A stretch of 45,237 bases of DNA from Microcaldota archaeon (GTDB lineage: Archaea > Micrarchaeota > Micrarchaeia > Micrarchaeales > Micrarchaeaceae). The translations under genes and the position numbers were made by a program. The notes beneath the pieces are model-generated. The model was not told where the DNA came from. It saw only the letters and a program-made list of their open reading frames with translations, and made no database searches. This document shows, in pieces, positions 9,844 to 19,935 of the stretch (positions are counted from its first letter, which is position 1; the number at the start of each line of letters is the position of its first letter). The stretch lies in the NCBI GenBank assembly GCA_021801385.1, contig JAJYYC010000002.1, positions 1 through 45,237 of the forward strand. The letters are read 5' to 3'.

Positions 9844-11904
9844 ATGGCGGATGCTGCGGTTAACGCGATAATCGATAGGCTCGACGAATTCCTTGACACG
9901 TATTACAAGGACGGTATAGCCGAGATAATGGTCGGTTTCCCTGAAAAACGTAGCCTTATGCTCGACATAAAACTGCTTGAGGAGTTCGACCCGGAGCTCG
10001 CAGCAGAAGCGATAGAAAGGCCCGAGATCATACTCGATGCCGCGCTTGAGGCGCTCAAACGCAAGACTGTGGATCTTGACATGCGAGAGAACGAGCTCCA
10101 TATCAGGCTCTTCGGACAGACTATAAACAACCCGCTTGTGCAGGACGTTGGTTCAGCATATATTGGAAAACTTGTTGCGCTTGACAGCCTTGTGATAAAA
10201 AGATCTGAGATAAACCCAAAAGTGAAACGCACGATGCTTAAGTGCATCTACTGCGGCACGCAGATCCAGATAAGGACGGACAAGGAGGAGATACCAGACA
10301 TATGCCCGCAATGCAAGCGCAGAGGCATGAAAGCTGATGAGGCGAGCGCGAAATTCATAAACCTGCAGAAGATCGCTGTCCAGGATCCGCTTGAGAAGCT
10401 TAGGGGCAGTACGCCAACATGGCAGCTTGAGGTCTGGATAGAGGACGACCTTGTTAATACTGTTCTGCCAGGGGAAAGGGTGGAGATAACCGGCATACTG
10501 AAGATCAGGCAGCGTAGGAACATCCGCGGGAAGCTTGAGAAAAATCTTTACACGATGTATCTTGAGGCGGTTTCTGTAGTGCCTAAGCAGAAGGACTTTG
10601 CGGATATCCACATAACTGAGAGCGAGGAGCGTGAGATACGCGAACTGTCCAAGGATCCGATGGTCTTCGAGAAGATGGCTAAATCTATCGTACCTTCGAT
10701 ATATGGATTCAACGAGATAAAGGAGGCGGTGACGCTCCAGCTATTCGGAGGCACGCCCGGAAAGAGGCTCATAGACGGGGGTGAGATAAGGAGCGACATG
10801 CACATGCTACTCATCGGAGACCCCGGAAGCGCAAAGACAAGGGTCCTGCAAGCGGTCGTCAGGCTAGTACCTAAAGGCATATATGTGAGCGGAAAGTCAG
10901 TCACAGGCGGCGGAATGACAGCGGTTGCGGAGAGGGATGAATTTTCAGAGGGTGGCTGGACGCTCAAGGCTGGCGCAATGGTTCTTGGCTCCGGAGGAAT
11001 CGTATGCATAGATGAATTTGACAAGATAGGTGAAGAAGACAGAGCATCGCTCCACGAGGCGCTTGAATCGCAGACTATAAGCGTCGCTAAAGCGGGAATA
11101 GTCGCGACCTTCAGGGCCCGCGCATCGGTGCTTGCAGCAGCGAACCCTAAGTATGGGAGATTCGACCCTACGGCGTATCCCGCCGAACAGTTTGACATAC
11201 CCACAACCCTACTTTCCAGGTTCGACCTCATATTCCCAATACGTGACGTGATGGACGAAGAGCTCGACAAGAACATCGCGATGCACATACTCACGCAGCA
11301 TGGAGCCGCTGGTGCGATGATAGCAGAGATGAAGGGGTTCGAACAGGTCGAAGCGCCGCCTGTGGACAGTGAACTCCTTAGAAAGTACATCGCCTACGCC
11401 CGCAAGAACATACTGCCAAGATTAGGTGATGAGGCTTCGAAGAGGATACAGGATTATTACATAGAGCTCAGGAAGGCCGGAGCGAAGAACGGCCGCGTAG
11501 CCATAACCCCAAGGCAGATAGAGGGTCTGATAAGGATGTCAGAGGCGAGCGCGAAGTCCAGACTTGCGGATGTTGTGGAGCTGATTGATGCGGAACGCGC
11601 GATAGCGCTGAGCGAATACATGTTGCGCACGCTTGCGATGGACAAGGTGCGAATGCGTGACATAGACATAATACTTACAGGTAACCCTAGAGAGAAGGTC
11701 GATAAGATCAATTCTATAATGGGGGTACTCAGAAACCTTTCTGCAAAGTCAGAGGAGGTCTCGTTAGTAGCGCTCAACGATGAGTTGGGCAAAGAGGGAA
11801 TCGACAGCCCAACTGTTGAAAAATACCTTGGCGAACTTGAGAAGAGCGGCGACATTTACAGGCCAAAGCACGGGTTTGTCAAGATAGTTAGGCATGACGA
11901 TTAG
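9844..11904 (+). CDS. mcm: Replicative DNA helicase MCM
   Basis: Walker A GDPGSAKTRVLQ, Walker B GGIVCIDEFDKI, arginine finger LLSRFDLIF, Zn motif CIYCGTQ...CPQCKRRG. Confidence 0.97.
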   Translation: MADAAVNAIIDRLDEFLDTYYKDGIAEIMVGFPEKRSLMLDIKLLEEFDPELAAEAIERPEIILDAALEALKRKTVDLDMRENELHIRLFGQTINNPLVQDVGSAYIGKLVALDSLVIKRSEINPKVKRTMLKCIYCGTQIQIRTDKEEIPDICPQCKRRGMKADEASAKFINLQKIAVQDPLEKLRGSTPTWQLEVWIEDDLVNTVLPGERVEITGILKIRQRRNIRGKLEKNLYTMYLEAVSVVPKQKDFADIHITESEEREIRELSKDPMVFEKMAKSIVPSIYGFNEIKEAVTLQLFGGTPGKRLIDGGEIRSDMHMLLIGDPGSAKTRVLQAVVRLVPKGIYVSGKSVTGGGMTAVAERDEFSEGGWTLKAGAMVLGSGGIVCIDEFDKIGEEDRASLHEALESQTISVAKAGIVATFRARASVLAAANPKYGRFDPTAYPAEQFDIPTTLLSRFDLIFPIRDVMDEELDKNIAMHILTQHGAAGAMIAEMKGFEQVEAPPVDSELLRKYIAYARKNILPRLGDEASKRIQDYYIELRKAGAKNGRVAITPRQIEGLIRMSEASAKSRLADVVELIDAERAIALSEYMLRTLAMDKVRMRDIDIILTGNPREKVDKINSIMGVLRNLSAKSEEVSLVALNDELGKEGIDSPTVEKYLGELEKSGDIYRPKHGFVKIVRHDD

Positions 11905-12051
11905 TTGTATGTAGATGCATAGAGCCTTGTCTTTGAAACAGTCTTGAATGTAGAAAGGCTTCGAATTGTGCAATGCTTAAGAATATGTGAAGAGCGCAGT
12001 TATGACAATGATCGCCGAGCTTGCCATCCATGGCAAGAGGAGCGGATTATC

Positions 12052-13455
12052 CTATTTTTGTATGCTTTTTGCATTTACACCGGCAGACATGTTTGCGCCT
12101 GAACCGCCGGCATTTATTCCGACGGAACCGGATGCTGAAACAGGCACATTTGTCGTTACGGTTGTTTTTATTATGGTGTTTGATGTACCGGAAGCTGAGC
12201 TTGTAGATTTTGTCTCGGTATTGCTAGATGACACATTACCAGAGTTAGAGACAGATGCGCGATTATGTGATTGTGCACCTATAGAGATACCGATTATCTC
12301 TGGTATGCTTTCTGAGACATTCGCTGAAGAGGATGTATTGCATTCTACTGAACCGGATTCTGATGCGCATCTGATTTTTGAACCTGCTGCAGCGCCAATA
12401 TTGGTTATTGTGGAGAGGCTTGTATTAACAACCAGGTATAGATGCCCATTCGCCACTATGACAACAGGAGTATTTGCGGTGCTCACAGAAACAGATACAT
12501 GACCATTGCTTATTGAAACGCTCGCATTCTGTGGTATGTAGAAGCCTTCATGCATAGTGCCGTTTTCATCCATGCCCTCTGATAAAATCACTCTGGAATT
12601 TCCTTTTCCGCTTGATGAAACTGTGCCGTTTTCGTTGGCGGTCAGGTTGTATCCGTTCTTGCTATCAATATTTATAACAGGCATCAATATCACCCTACCG
12701 TTACCGGTGACATGTACAGACTTGCTTAGGTTGAAATCAAGGTTAAACCAGTTTGTCGTGTTGTCAGAAACATTGAACTGAACTGGTATTATCAGTTTTC
12801 CGCTTGGCAAAAACGCGGGCTTTTCTGTTCCGTTTACAGTTACGCTTGCATTTGATACGTGAAGGACTATTTCATTGTATGCGCCCTGGGGTATGTTTGC
12901 AGCCACAACCAGTGCGGATATGTTACGCAGTGCTGCAAGATTGTATTGTGCTGAAGCGCTTTCATTGAATGTATACCACTTGCCTGATGTGGTGCTATGC
13001 ACGCTCAGGTTGCTTATGCTAACATTTACTGCGCTGACGCTTGACACTGCTGGAGAGTCTGAGACTGTGAATGCAGTTGCTCCTGTAGGTAGTTGCGCGC
13101 CTGGAGCCAGATATATGCTCTTATACCCATTTTGACTGCTTGTGTTGAGTGATGCAAGACCGATTGCAATCAAAGCGACCAACACAATCGCAGCGACCAC
13201 TGTTACGATTATTTTGTTTTCCATAGAGATCCCGTTTTTATTATAAATTCTGCCTGTTGAAGAATCACGCGCAGCGTAATACTTCCATTTTTTTGAAAAG
13301 GAGTTGTCGAGCTGTTCTATCATTCCATGTGATTCTAGCTCCTTTAGATGCTGGCTTACAGTAGAGGTAGATAGGCCAAGTTCCTCAGAGATTTGGCTCA
13401 TCGTGCGAGGCTTTTCTCGAAGCATTGACAGAATCCTGCTTTTGGTATGTAGCAT
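12052..13455 (-). CDS. ArsR-like winged-helix domain fused through one TM segment to a DUF4382-like extracytoplasmic domain
   Basis: N-term SRILSMLREKPRTMSQISEELGLSTSTVSQHLKELESHGMIEQL; TM IIVTVVAAIVLVALIAIGLA; DUF4382-like AFTVSDSPAVSSVSAVNVSISNLSVHSTTSGKWYTF...VVAANIPQGAYNEIVLHVSNASVTVNG. Confidence 0.8.
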   Translation of the reverse strand: MLHTKSRILSMLREKPRTMSQISEELGLSTSTVSQHLKELESHGMIEQLDNSFSKKWKYYAARDSSTGRIYNKNGISMENKIIVTVVAAIVLVALIAIGLASLNTSSQNGYKSIYLAPGAQLPTGATAFTVSDSPAVSSVSAVNVSISNLSVHSTTSGKWYTFNESASAQYNLAALRNISALVVAANIPQGAYNEIVLHVSNASVTVNGTEKPAFLPSGKLIIPVQFNVSDNTTNWFNLDFNLSKSVHVTGNGRVILMPVINIDSKNGYNLTANENGTVSSSGKGNSRVILSEGMDENGTMHEGFYIPQNASVSISNGHVSVSVSTANTPVVIVANGHLYLVVNTSLSTITNIGAAAGSKIRCASESGSVECNTSSSANVSESIPEIIGISIGAQSHNRASVSNSGNVSSSNTETKSTSSASGTSNTIIKTTVTTNVPVSASGSVGINAGGSGANMSAGVNAKSIQK

Positions 13456-13573
13456 CTTGCTCGTTTAAGCACCGAAAGTCTATCTTTCTAAAAATATAAA
13501 TACGGGTGTTAAACGTTGCGGTTTTATTTCGGTTTATGTGCCGCGTTGTTTGCCTGAGTCTAATCGCATAATT

Positions 13574-14839
13574 TTAATACCAGCCCCGGTATTTCATGGC
13601 CTTTGCAACCCTGTCCACTGATATTGTATATGCTGCGGTCCTGAAACTTATCCGCTTCCCAGACTTTGCATACGCTTCATGGGCCTTGGCAACATCATTA
13701 AACGACTTGGTTATTATCTCGTCGAGCTTGCTGTATACCTCTTCCGCTTTCCAGTAGTATCCGCTCGTGTTCTGGAGCCACTCGAAGTATGAGCCGATCA
13801 CCCCACCCGAGTTGACCAGAAAGTCCGGCAGATCGAAGACCTTCTTTTCGGAAAGTATCTTGTCTGCCTCATTTGTTACAGGGCCGTTTGCAAGTTCAAG
13901 CAGTATCTTGGCATTTATCCTGTCTGCGTTTGCGCCCGTAACTTGGTTCTCAATAGCAGATGGTATCAGCACGTCAACCCCGAGCTCAAGAAGCTCTGCG
14001 TTTGATATATGATCTACGCCTTTTACTGATGCGAGCTCGCCAGACTTCGACTTCATTTCGGAGAGTTTGGCATAGTTAAGCCCCGACTTTGAATAGATCG
14101 CACCGCTGGAGTCGCTTATCGCAACGACCTTTGCGCCGAACATGCTGGTGACAAGGTCGAACGCGAACTTGCCGGCGTTGCCGAATCCTTGAATCGCGAC
14201 GGTCGCACCCTTCAGCTTCAGCTTCTTGTACTTCGCCGCTTCGCGAAGCACATACATCGCCCCCATCGCCGTAGAATTGTTCCTGCCCTCTGAGCCCCAT
14301 ACCTCAAGGGGTTTACCGGTTATTACGCCAAATTCATTGTAGCCTACTATCTTGCTGTATTCGTCCATCATCCACGCCATTATCTGAGGTGTAGTATAAA
14401 CATCAGGAGCGGGTATGTCCTGCTTCGGCCCGATGAACTTCCATAATGCGCGTATGTATGCACGTGAGAGGTTCTCGAGCTCATAATCGTTCATTGTTTT
14501 TGGATCGCAAATCACGCCGCCTTTCCCTCCACCGTATGGTATGTTGGCGAGAGCGTTCTTCCATGTCATCCATGCCGAGAGCGCCTTCACGGTCTCTATG
14601 CTCTCTTTCGGGTGGAACCGTATTCCTCCTTTGCACGGGCCTCTTGCGTCATTGTACTGGACCCTGAATGCGGTGAAAACCTTTGTCTTTCCATTGCGCA
14701 TCTTTACGGGAAGATTAAATGTAAGGGTGCGCATCGGCTCCCTCAATATCTGGTGGGCCGCATCATCAAGCCCCATAATCTCAGCTGCCTCATCCAGCTG
14801 TGCCTGCGCTATCTTGAACGGGTCTAAATCTTCTGCCAT
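13574..14839 (-). CDS. gdhA: Glutamate dehydrogenase
   Basis: GPCKGGIRFHP, MTWKNALANIPYGGGKGGV, PAPDVYT, VAIQGFGNAGKFA. Confidence 0.96.
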   Translation of the reverse strand: MAEDLDPFKIAQAQLDEAAEIMGLDDAAHQILREPMRTLTFNLPVKMRNGKTKVFTAFRVQYNDARGPCKGGIRFHPKESIETVKALSAWMTWKNALANIPYGGGKGGVICDPKTMNDYELENLSRAYIRALWKFIGPKQDIPAPDVYTTPQIMAWMMDEYSKIVGYNEFGVITGKPLEVWGSEGRNNSTAMGAMYVLREAAKYKKLKLKGATVAIQGFGNAGKFAFDLVTSMFGAKVVAISDSSGAIYSKSGLNYAKLSEMKSKSGELASVKGVDHISNAELLELGVDVLIPSAIENQVTGANADRINAKILLELANGPVTNEADKILSEKKVFDLPDFLVNSGGVIGSYFEWLQNTSGYYWKAEEVYSKLDEIITKSFNDVAKAHEAYAKSGKRISFRTAAYTISVDRVAKAMKYRGWY

Positions 14840-14934
14840 GAAACCACATCGCTAATACGCTTGTAAAACTTATAAATATGATGCATTACGCTTCAATCAT
14901 ACAATTTATAAAACCATGATGACCAATAAGAGCA

Positions 14935-15726
14935 ATGGCAGAAGCACAGTCTGGCGTAGAGTATATTGCGGTGATAACGATAGCATTGCTGATACTCATG
15001 GTAGTCGTTGCTGTGGTTTTTTCTATTACCCCATCTGCGATTTCTGCCGCTCCTGGTGTTTGCAGCTTCGTTGAGCCTCAGGTCTCATGTGACAGTCTTA
15101 TGGCAGTTGTCAACACCAATACCCACAATACGCTAGTAGTTATGGAGTTGACCAACAGCGGAGAGTATGCGCTCTCAAGTATGAACACATATATGTATAT
15201 AGGACAATGGAACTCATCATCGTTCGCATGTTCGCCTTCATATGTAAAGCCAGGATCCACCGCCATATGCGAGATAACGCTTGTCGGCAATGTTGTCGGC
15301 GGAGAGAGCCTCAGCGGTTATATGTACACGTCGTTCAATTCGTGCGGTCTTTCAACCCAGAACACTGCGAATTCGTGCGGCGGCGTACCCACAAAATATG
15401 AGGGCTCTTACAAGGTGCAGGTGCAGTCATCAAAGACCCAACAGAACCTAATCAGCCTTTCGATATCTGCCAGTAGTCCGAGCGTACTTTCCAACTGCGA
15501 AACTGACAATGTTAGCGCACAGCTCAAGTTCAATGGATATCCAATCCGCAGCGCAGATATCGCATTCACATCGAACAATCTTCTCCCGAAGATATACAGT
15601 CCGATAGCTGTGACCAACTCTAATGGGATAGCGAGCACGGATATATGCAGCTACACGGTTGGCAGTTCTGAGATAGTCGCATCTTTCGGATCTTACAACG
15701 GTGAGTATCAGATATCATTCACTTGA
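14935..15726 (+). CDS. Archaeal type IV pilin-like protein with class III signal peptide
   Basis: N-terminus MAEAQSGVEYIAVITIALLILMVVVAVVF (short hydrophilic stretch, SGVEY, long hydrophobic helix), Ser/Thr-rich secreted domain. Confidence 0.7.
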   Translation: MAEAQSGVEYIAVITIALLILMVVVAVVFSITPSAISAAPGVCSFVEPQVSCDSLMAVVNTNTHNTLVVMELTNSGEYALSSMNTYMYIGQWNSSSFACSPSYVKPGSTAICEITLVGNVVGGESLSGYMYTSFNSCGLSTQNTANSCGGVPTKYEGSYKVQVQSSKTQQNLISLSISASSPSVLSNCETDNVSAQLKFNGYPIRSADIAFTSNNLLPKIYSPIAVTNSNGIASTDICSYTVGSSEIVASFGSYNGEYQISFT

Positions 15727-16574
15727 TGCTTCGCTCTTGCCCTCTCGTTTAAGTGCGTTTTGATTTTATTTCTTACTGCAGCTACGAGCAGATCTTGTCG
15801 TTTTTCATCCAAACAGATTTTATGATCACGCAGCATTTCGCCTGCCCTTATAGCCGATGAATAATGATTGTTAACAGCATCTTGCGCAACGCTCTGTGTG
15901 TCCACACATAAGGGCAGAGAATATATGTTAGGGTAATTAAGCACAAGAAGGGAAAAGTTCTTATGGATCGTGCCAACGCTCGCTACTGTTACGCGGGCAT
16001 CGTTTTCTATTGAAAGAAACGTTTCTGCGTCTTTACCTTTGAGCAACTCGATGATTATTGGCTCGTGATGTTTGGCCACTTCATGTCCGACAGTGTCGCC
16101 AGTATTAGGGTTTTCTATTTTCCAGAGCTCGATATTCTTCGACGCCTTTGTTGCTGCGCTATTGTACATCCTAATGGCATCGATACATATCGAATCGCCA
16201 TTGTCATTCGAGATTGCCGCATGTTTGGGATTGTTAAGTATCGTTAGCGCATACTCTTCGCTCATACGAGCTAGAACGTGCCCCACAGTGTTGCCTTTCC
16301 CGTCCACTTTCATGGCAAGCGATGTGCTGTCTTCAAGTACGTGATTGATGATTATGCTGTTCTCATTTACCCATGCTACAAGCGCATTGCTGCCTTTTTT
16401 TACCGAATCGATGAGGCCGCCTTTTCCTTTCATTATCTCTGCCATAAGCGCGCTCTCCTCTGTAGGCTTAGGTTTAGGCTTAGGCTTTGTTTGAGTTGCA
16501 TAACAGATATCTGTTCTGATTATAGTAGGAAAATACTTTGTCTTTTGATTAGTTCTGTTGTTCGTGCTTTGCAC
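15708..16574 (-). CDS. Ankyrin-repeat-like protein
   Basis: Repeated units such as KVDGKGNTVGHVLARMSEEYALTILNNP / ENPNTGDTVGHEVAKHHEPIIIELLKGK. Confidence 0.55.
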   Translation of the reverse strand: MQSTNNRTNQKTKYFPTIIRTDICYATQTKPKPKPKPTEESALMAEIMKGKGGLIDSVKKGSNALVAWVNENSIIINHVLEDSTSLAMKVDGKGNTVGHVLARMSEEYALTILNNPKHAAISNDNGDSICIDAIRMYNSAATKASKNIELWKIENPNTGDTVGHEVAKHHEPIIIELLKGKDAETFLSIENDARVTVASVGTIHKNFSLLVLNYPNIYSLPLCVDTQSVAQDAVNNHYSSAIRAGEMLRDHKICLDEKRQDLLVAAVRNKIKTHLNERARAKHQVNDI

Positions 16575-16648
16575 ATTATCACATGCTATCCTGTAATTAC
16601 ACTAATATAAATAGATTGACTGCCTCGTGGCATCTGTCTAACTTTTTA

Positions 16649-16993
16649 TTATTTTCTGTGTGAATTAAATTTTTCTTTTGGAAATTCAATAGGATTGGAT
16701 GTTAACGCCTTTATTGTGCCTGATGATCCAATGGTATAAAATGCGAGATCCGTATCATTGATACGCTTTATCAATGCTAGCGCGGCTATCGTATCCTTGT
16801 ATTTCTCCAACCCCACTCTTAATATGAAGCTATGTTTACCGAACCTTATTATTTTAGGATTTGCCTTGTGGTAGACCATTGCGCCGAGCTCTTCCGCAAG
16901 AGCGCGGTAGAGCCCGTCCTCTAAATGCTCAAACCCATCAGTAGGCAGGTTGGCCACTTTTACGGCTATGTATCTGCGCTTGGTACGCATCAT
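16649..16993 (-). CDS. rnp2: RNase P protein component 2 (Pop5/Rpp14 family)
   Basis: RRYIAVKVAN...GKHSFILRVGLEKYKDTIAALALIKRINDTDLAFYTIGSSGTIKAL; adjacent to Rpp30. Confidence 0.8.
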   Translation of the reverse strand: MMRTKRRYIAVKVANLPTDGFEHLEDGLYRALAEELGAMVYHKANPKIIRFGKHSFILRVGLEKYKDTIAALALIKRINDTDLAFYTIGSSGTIKALTSNPIEFPKEKFNSHRK

Positions 16994-17541
16994 TCCAATA
17001 ACCTCATGTTGACCCTTCCTATTGAGTCGCGTGCCTGCGACTCATCAGCCCCGATCAATTCTGCGAGAGCGATTAGCTGCATCGCAGAACACAGGTATAG
17101 ACTAGATCTCGCTATGGTGACAAACGCGACATCGATTCCTTTCTTATCGCATAAATCCAACATATTGCCTGCGAAATGTATGCGCTTGGATCTTTTGATC
17201 CCGCTTGTTGACATTATTGGATATGTGCTGATGCATAGTATCGTTCCTTTGTCGAGCATGTGCGCAGCGGCTTTAGGCTCCAGCCTATAGTCTTCAGGTG
17301 CCACCGCCTTTGCACCTGCCTTCGATGCGCGCTCTATTCCTTCGCCAGAACCGATATATATGCAGCCCGATGACTTCGCAGGATCTCTAGACGCGTTTAT
17401 GTCTCTGTCTACAGATAAGATCTTTTTAAATCCGAGCATCTGAGATGATACTCCATTTATGGCTTCGGCATATGCGAGGTCGTAGAAGTCCAAATAACCA
17501 CTATGATTGCTGCTGCTCTTGTCCAAAGAGCTGACCCTCAA
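16990..17541 (-). CDS. rnp3: RNase P protein component 3 (Rpp30)
   Basis: ILSVDRDIN, RIHFAGNMLDLCDKKGIDVAFVTIARSSLYLCSAMQLIALAELIGADESQARDSI; 4-nt overlap with Pop5-like gene; start uncertain. Confidence 0.8.
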   Translation of the reverse strand: MRVSSLDKSSSNHSGYLDFYDLAYAEAINGVSSQMLGFKKILSVDRDINASRDPAKSSGCIYIGSGEGIERASKAGAKAVAPEDYRLEPKAAAHMLDKGTILCISTYPIMSTSGIKRSKRIHFAGNMLDLCDKKGIDVAFVTIARSSLYLCSAMQLIALAELIGADESQARDSIGRVNMRLLE

Positions 17542-18712
17542 GCACGCTCTTTGTCTTGTCTGCGGGGTACATCAGCTTTATAAGTTTGGTGTGGCCGCGA
17601 ATACCTTTGCTCGATTCGAGCGAAGCGATCAGCCCTTCCATTGCGAGCTCCGATATATACTTCCTGTACCAGCGCTCGCTCTTTGGTTCTTTTTTCATGC
17701 TCTCTGATATGCTCTTGTACCTGCTGTAGACCTCCCCGCTGAAAAGATATACGTCAGATCCATCTGTCAGCTTCTTGTATGAGCCGCCGCCTTTGGTGAG
17801 CACTGCTATCGAGTAGAGCACAAGCTGATGGTGCAACGGCAGCGTTCCTATCATGTCGTAGACAATCTCGTTGTCTGCTATCTTTAATGCGCTTGTAGCG
17901 TCTTCAATCGTGACCGTGTTGCTTCCGTGCTCCTCAGCTATCTCCCCTGCTTTTGACATTACCTTGAGAGATAGCCTCGCATCGCCGCTCTCCTTAGCTG
18001 ATGTGGCGGCTATATAATGTAGTACGTCGTCCCCCACCACCCCTGGCTTGAATGCTACTGCCGACCTGTCTTTCAGTATCTCATACAGATCGGTCGCATA
18101 ATAAGGTGGAAATACGATTTCTGTCTCATATAATGTTGATAACCCCCTCGGGTCGAGCGTCTCCTTGAACGATACTCTGTTAGATATCCCGACGGTTGTG
18201 ACACCGCCGCTGCGTATGTCGCTGTTTATCCTCGCAAGCGTGTATATCAGGTCGTCGAGATCCTTGACAACATCGATCTCATCGAGTATGACAACCAGTA
18301 TTTTTGTGTCCTCCTCGATCCATGATGTGAGCTTCTCATAAAGGTCTACAGTCCCGTATCCGCGCTTTGCATATGCGGGAAGGTTGTCGCCCACTATCTT
18401 GTTCAGTACCCTGTACCTTGAATTGTATATCTTGCAGTTTATGTACGAGATTTTTGCGTGGCCGTTAGGTATCATCTTTATCTCATCTAGCACATATCTT
18501 GTGCAGAGCGTCTTTCCTGTGCCGGTCTTGCCATATATGAATAGGTTGCGACCGCGTTCGCCTTTAAGCGATGGGGCCAACGCCTTCTCTATGCTGTTTA
18601 TTTCCTTTGCCCTTGATATGAGGTGTTTAGGCATGTAATGAGGCGACAGCGCTTCTCTCTTGGCGAATATTTTTGATTCGGCAAGCATCTCGTTAAGCGT
18701 CTGCATGTACAC
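17501..18712 (-). CDS. cdc6: Orc1/Cdc6 origin recognition protein
   Basis: LFIYGKTGTGKTLCTRYVLDEI, ILVVILDEIDVVKDLDDLIYTLAR, sensor VGISNRVSFKETLDPR, winged-helix C-terminus. Confidence 0.95.
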   Translation of the reverse strand: MYMQTLNEMLAESKIFAKREALSPHYMPKHLISRAKEINSIEKALAPSLKGERGRNLFIYGKTGTGKTLCTRYVLDEIKMIPNGHAKISYINCKIYNSRYRVLNKIVGDNLPAYAKRGYGTVDLYEKLTSWIEEDTKILVVILDEIDVVKDLDDLIYTLARINSDIRSGGVTTVGISNRVSFKETLDPRGLSTLYETEIVFPPYYATDLYEILKDRSAVAFKPGVVGDDVLHYIAATSAKESGDARLSLKVMSKAGEIAEEHGSNTVTIEDATSALKIADNEIVYDMIGTLPLHHQLVLYSIAVLTKGGGSYKKLTDGSDVYLFSGEVYSRYKSISESMKKEPKSERWYRKYISELAMEGLIASLESSKGIRGHTKLIKLMYPADKTKSVLEGQLFGQEQQQS

Positions 18713-18873
18713 CCCGACTATATAATCAGCAAAGTGGTTTATATAACTAATCTTTGGGATTTTGATATTTTGGTCTGATAGTGTTTCACACTGAGTAGGT
18801 GCATGACAACTCCATCACAAATTATATGAATATGCAACCAATATGTTCTAATAATATATCTTCGGTTTAAGAC

Positions 18874-19935
18874 GTGCAGCTATATGGGTTAAAATGGTTC
18901 TGTTACAAATATTCAATAGGTGTTAGGTTGGCAAGACGCAGATCACACGAAAGGTCTAATCAGATCAGAATTATAGACATCGCGCTTATTGCAGTTATAT
19001 TAGTCCTTGTTGCATACATAGCATACCCTGCCATAAAATCAGCTTTCACGCCTGCACCCGCCGGTAAGACGCTCGCAGGCATAGACACTCCTCTCACGCA
19101 GTCACAGCTCAGTGTTATAAACAATGCGCCTGACAGCTACTTCGAAAGTGCAGGAGAGATGCTTATGAACGGATCGATCAGCGGCATCGCAGAGAGCAAT
19201 AACATCTACTATGGCAATGGTTTTGAGGCGGTGCTCTCGAACAGCACCGCGCCGAGAACTTCTGTATACACCTATGACAGTAAACCAAGCGTCATATACG
19301 CAGGTGCGATCTCATGCATATACTGCGGTGAGAGCAGATGGGCCATGGCTATGGCGCTCTCAAGATTCGGAAGCTTTAACAGCTTATATATCGGCTACAG
19401 CTCATTCGGCGATGCTGACGTTCCAACACTCTACTGGAAACCAAACGAGTATAAAACGCCAAACAATTTCACTTATGGGAACTACTATAGCAGTCCTTAC
19501 GTCAACTTCTTCTCTGCAGAATATGACTCTAATATAACCCAGGGCTTCCAGCTGCCACAGGTTACAGACCCAATATCGGTTTTTGTCTCGCGTGCCCCGA
19601 ATGCCAGCTATGAAGAGGCATATGCATACCTAAACAACACAAAGGACTTCCAAGGAACGCCTTTCACAATATGGGGCAACAGCATCGACGTTGGCGCGGT
19701 CTCAGTTGTGTTCGGCGAATCGAACAATCAGTCAGCTACCAACGCTGTCCCGCTGACAGATATGACACATCAGCAGATACTATCTCAATTGTCTTCGTTC
19801 AACACCACATTCGCTTATGAGGAATATGCTGGCGCAGATGTTTACATAGCGCAGCTCTGCGCCGGAATGAATAACAGCGCGCCTATATGCAAGCTGCCTG
19901 CGATAAAGGCGTTCGAACATAAGATGGGACTTTAA
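18874..19935 (+). CDS. DUF929-like membrane-anchored thioredoxin-like protein; true start probably downstream of 18874
   Basis: TM IIDIALIAVILVLVAYIAYPAI, then PSVIYAGAISCIYCGESRWAMAMALSRFGSFNSLYIGYSS with CxxC. Confidence 0.75.
   Translation: MQLYGLKWFCYKYSIGVRLARRRSHERSNQIRIIDIALIAVILVLVAYIAYPAIKSAFTPAPAGKTLAGIDTPLTQSQLSVINNAPDSYFESAGEMLMNGSISGIAESNNIYYGNGFEAVLSNSTAPRTSVYTYDSKPSVIYAGAISCIYCGESRWAMAMALSRFGSFNSLYIGYSSFGDADVPTLYWKPNEYKTPNNFTYGNYYSSPYVNFFSAEYDSNITQGFQLPQVTDPISVFVSRAPNASYEEAYAYLNNTKDFQGTPFTIWGNSIDVGAVSVVFGESNNQSATNAVPLTDMTHQQILSQLSSFNTTFAYEEYAGADVYIAQLCAGMNNSAPICKLPAIKAFEHKMGL

Noticed and set aside
10548-11390. 280-aa minus-strand ORF inside mcm
   Set aside because: Shadow ORF antisense to a clear MCM gene; Ser-rich composition reflects the opposite strand codon pattern
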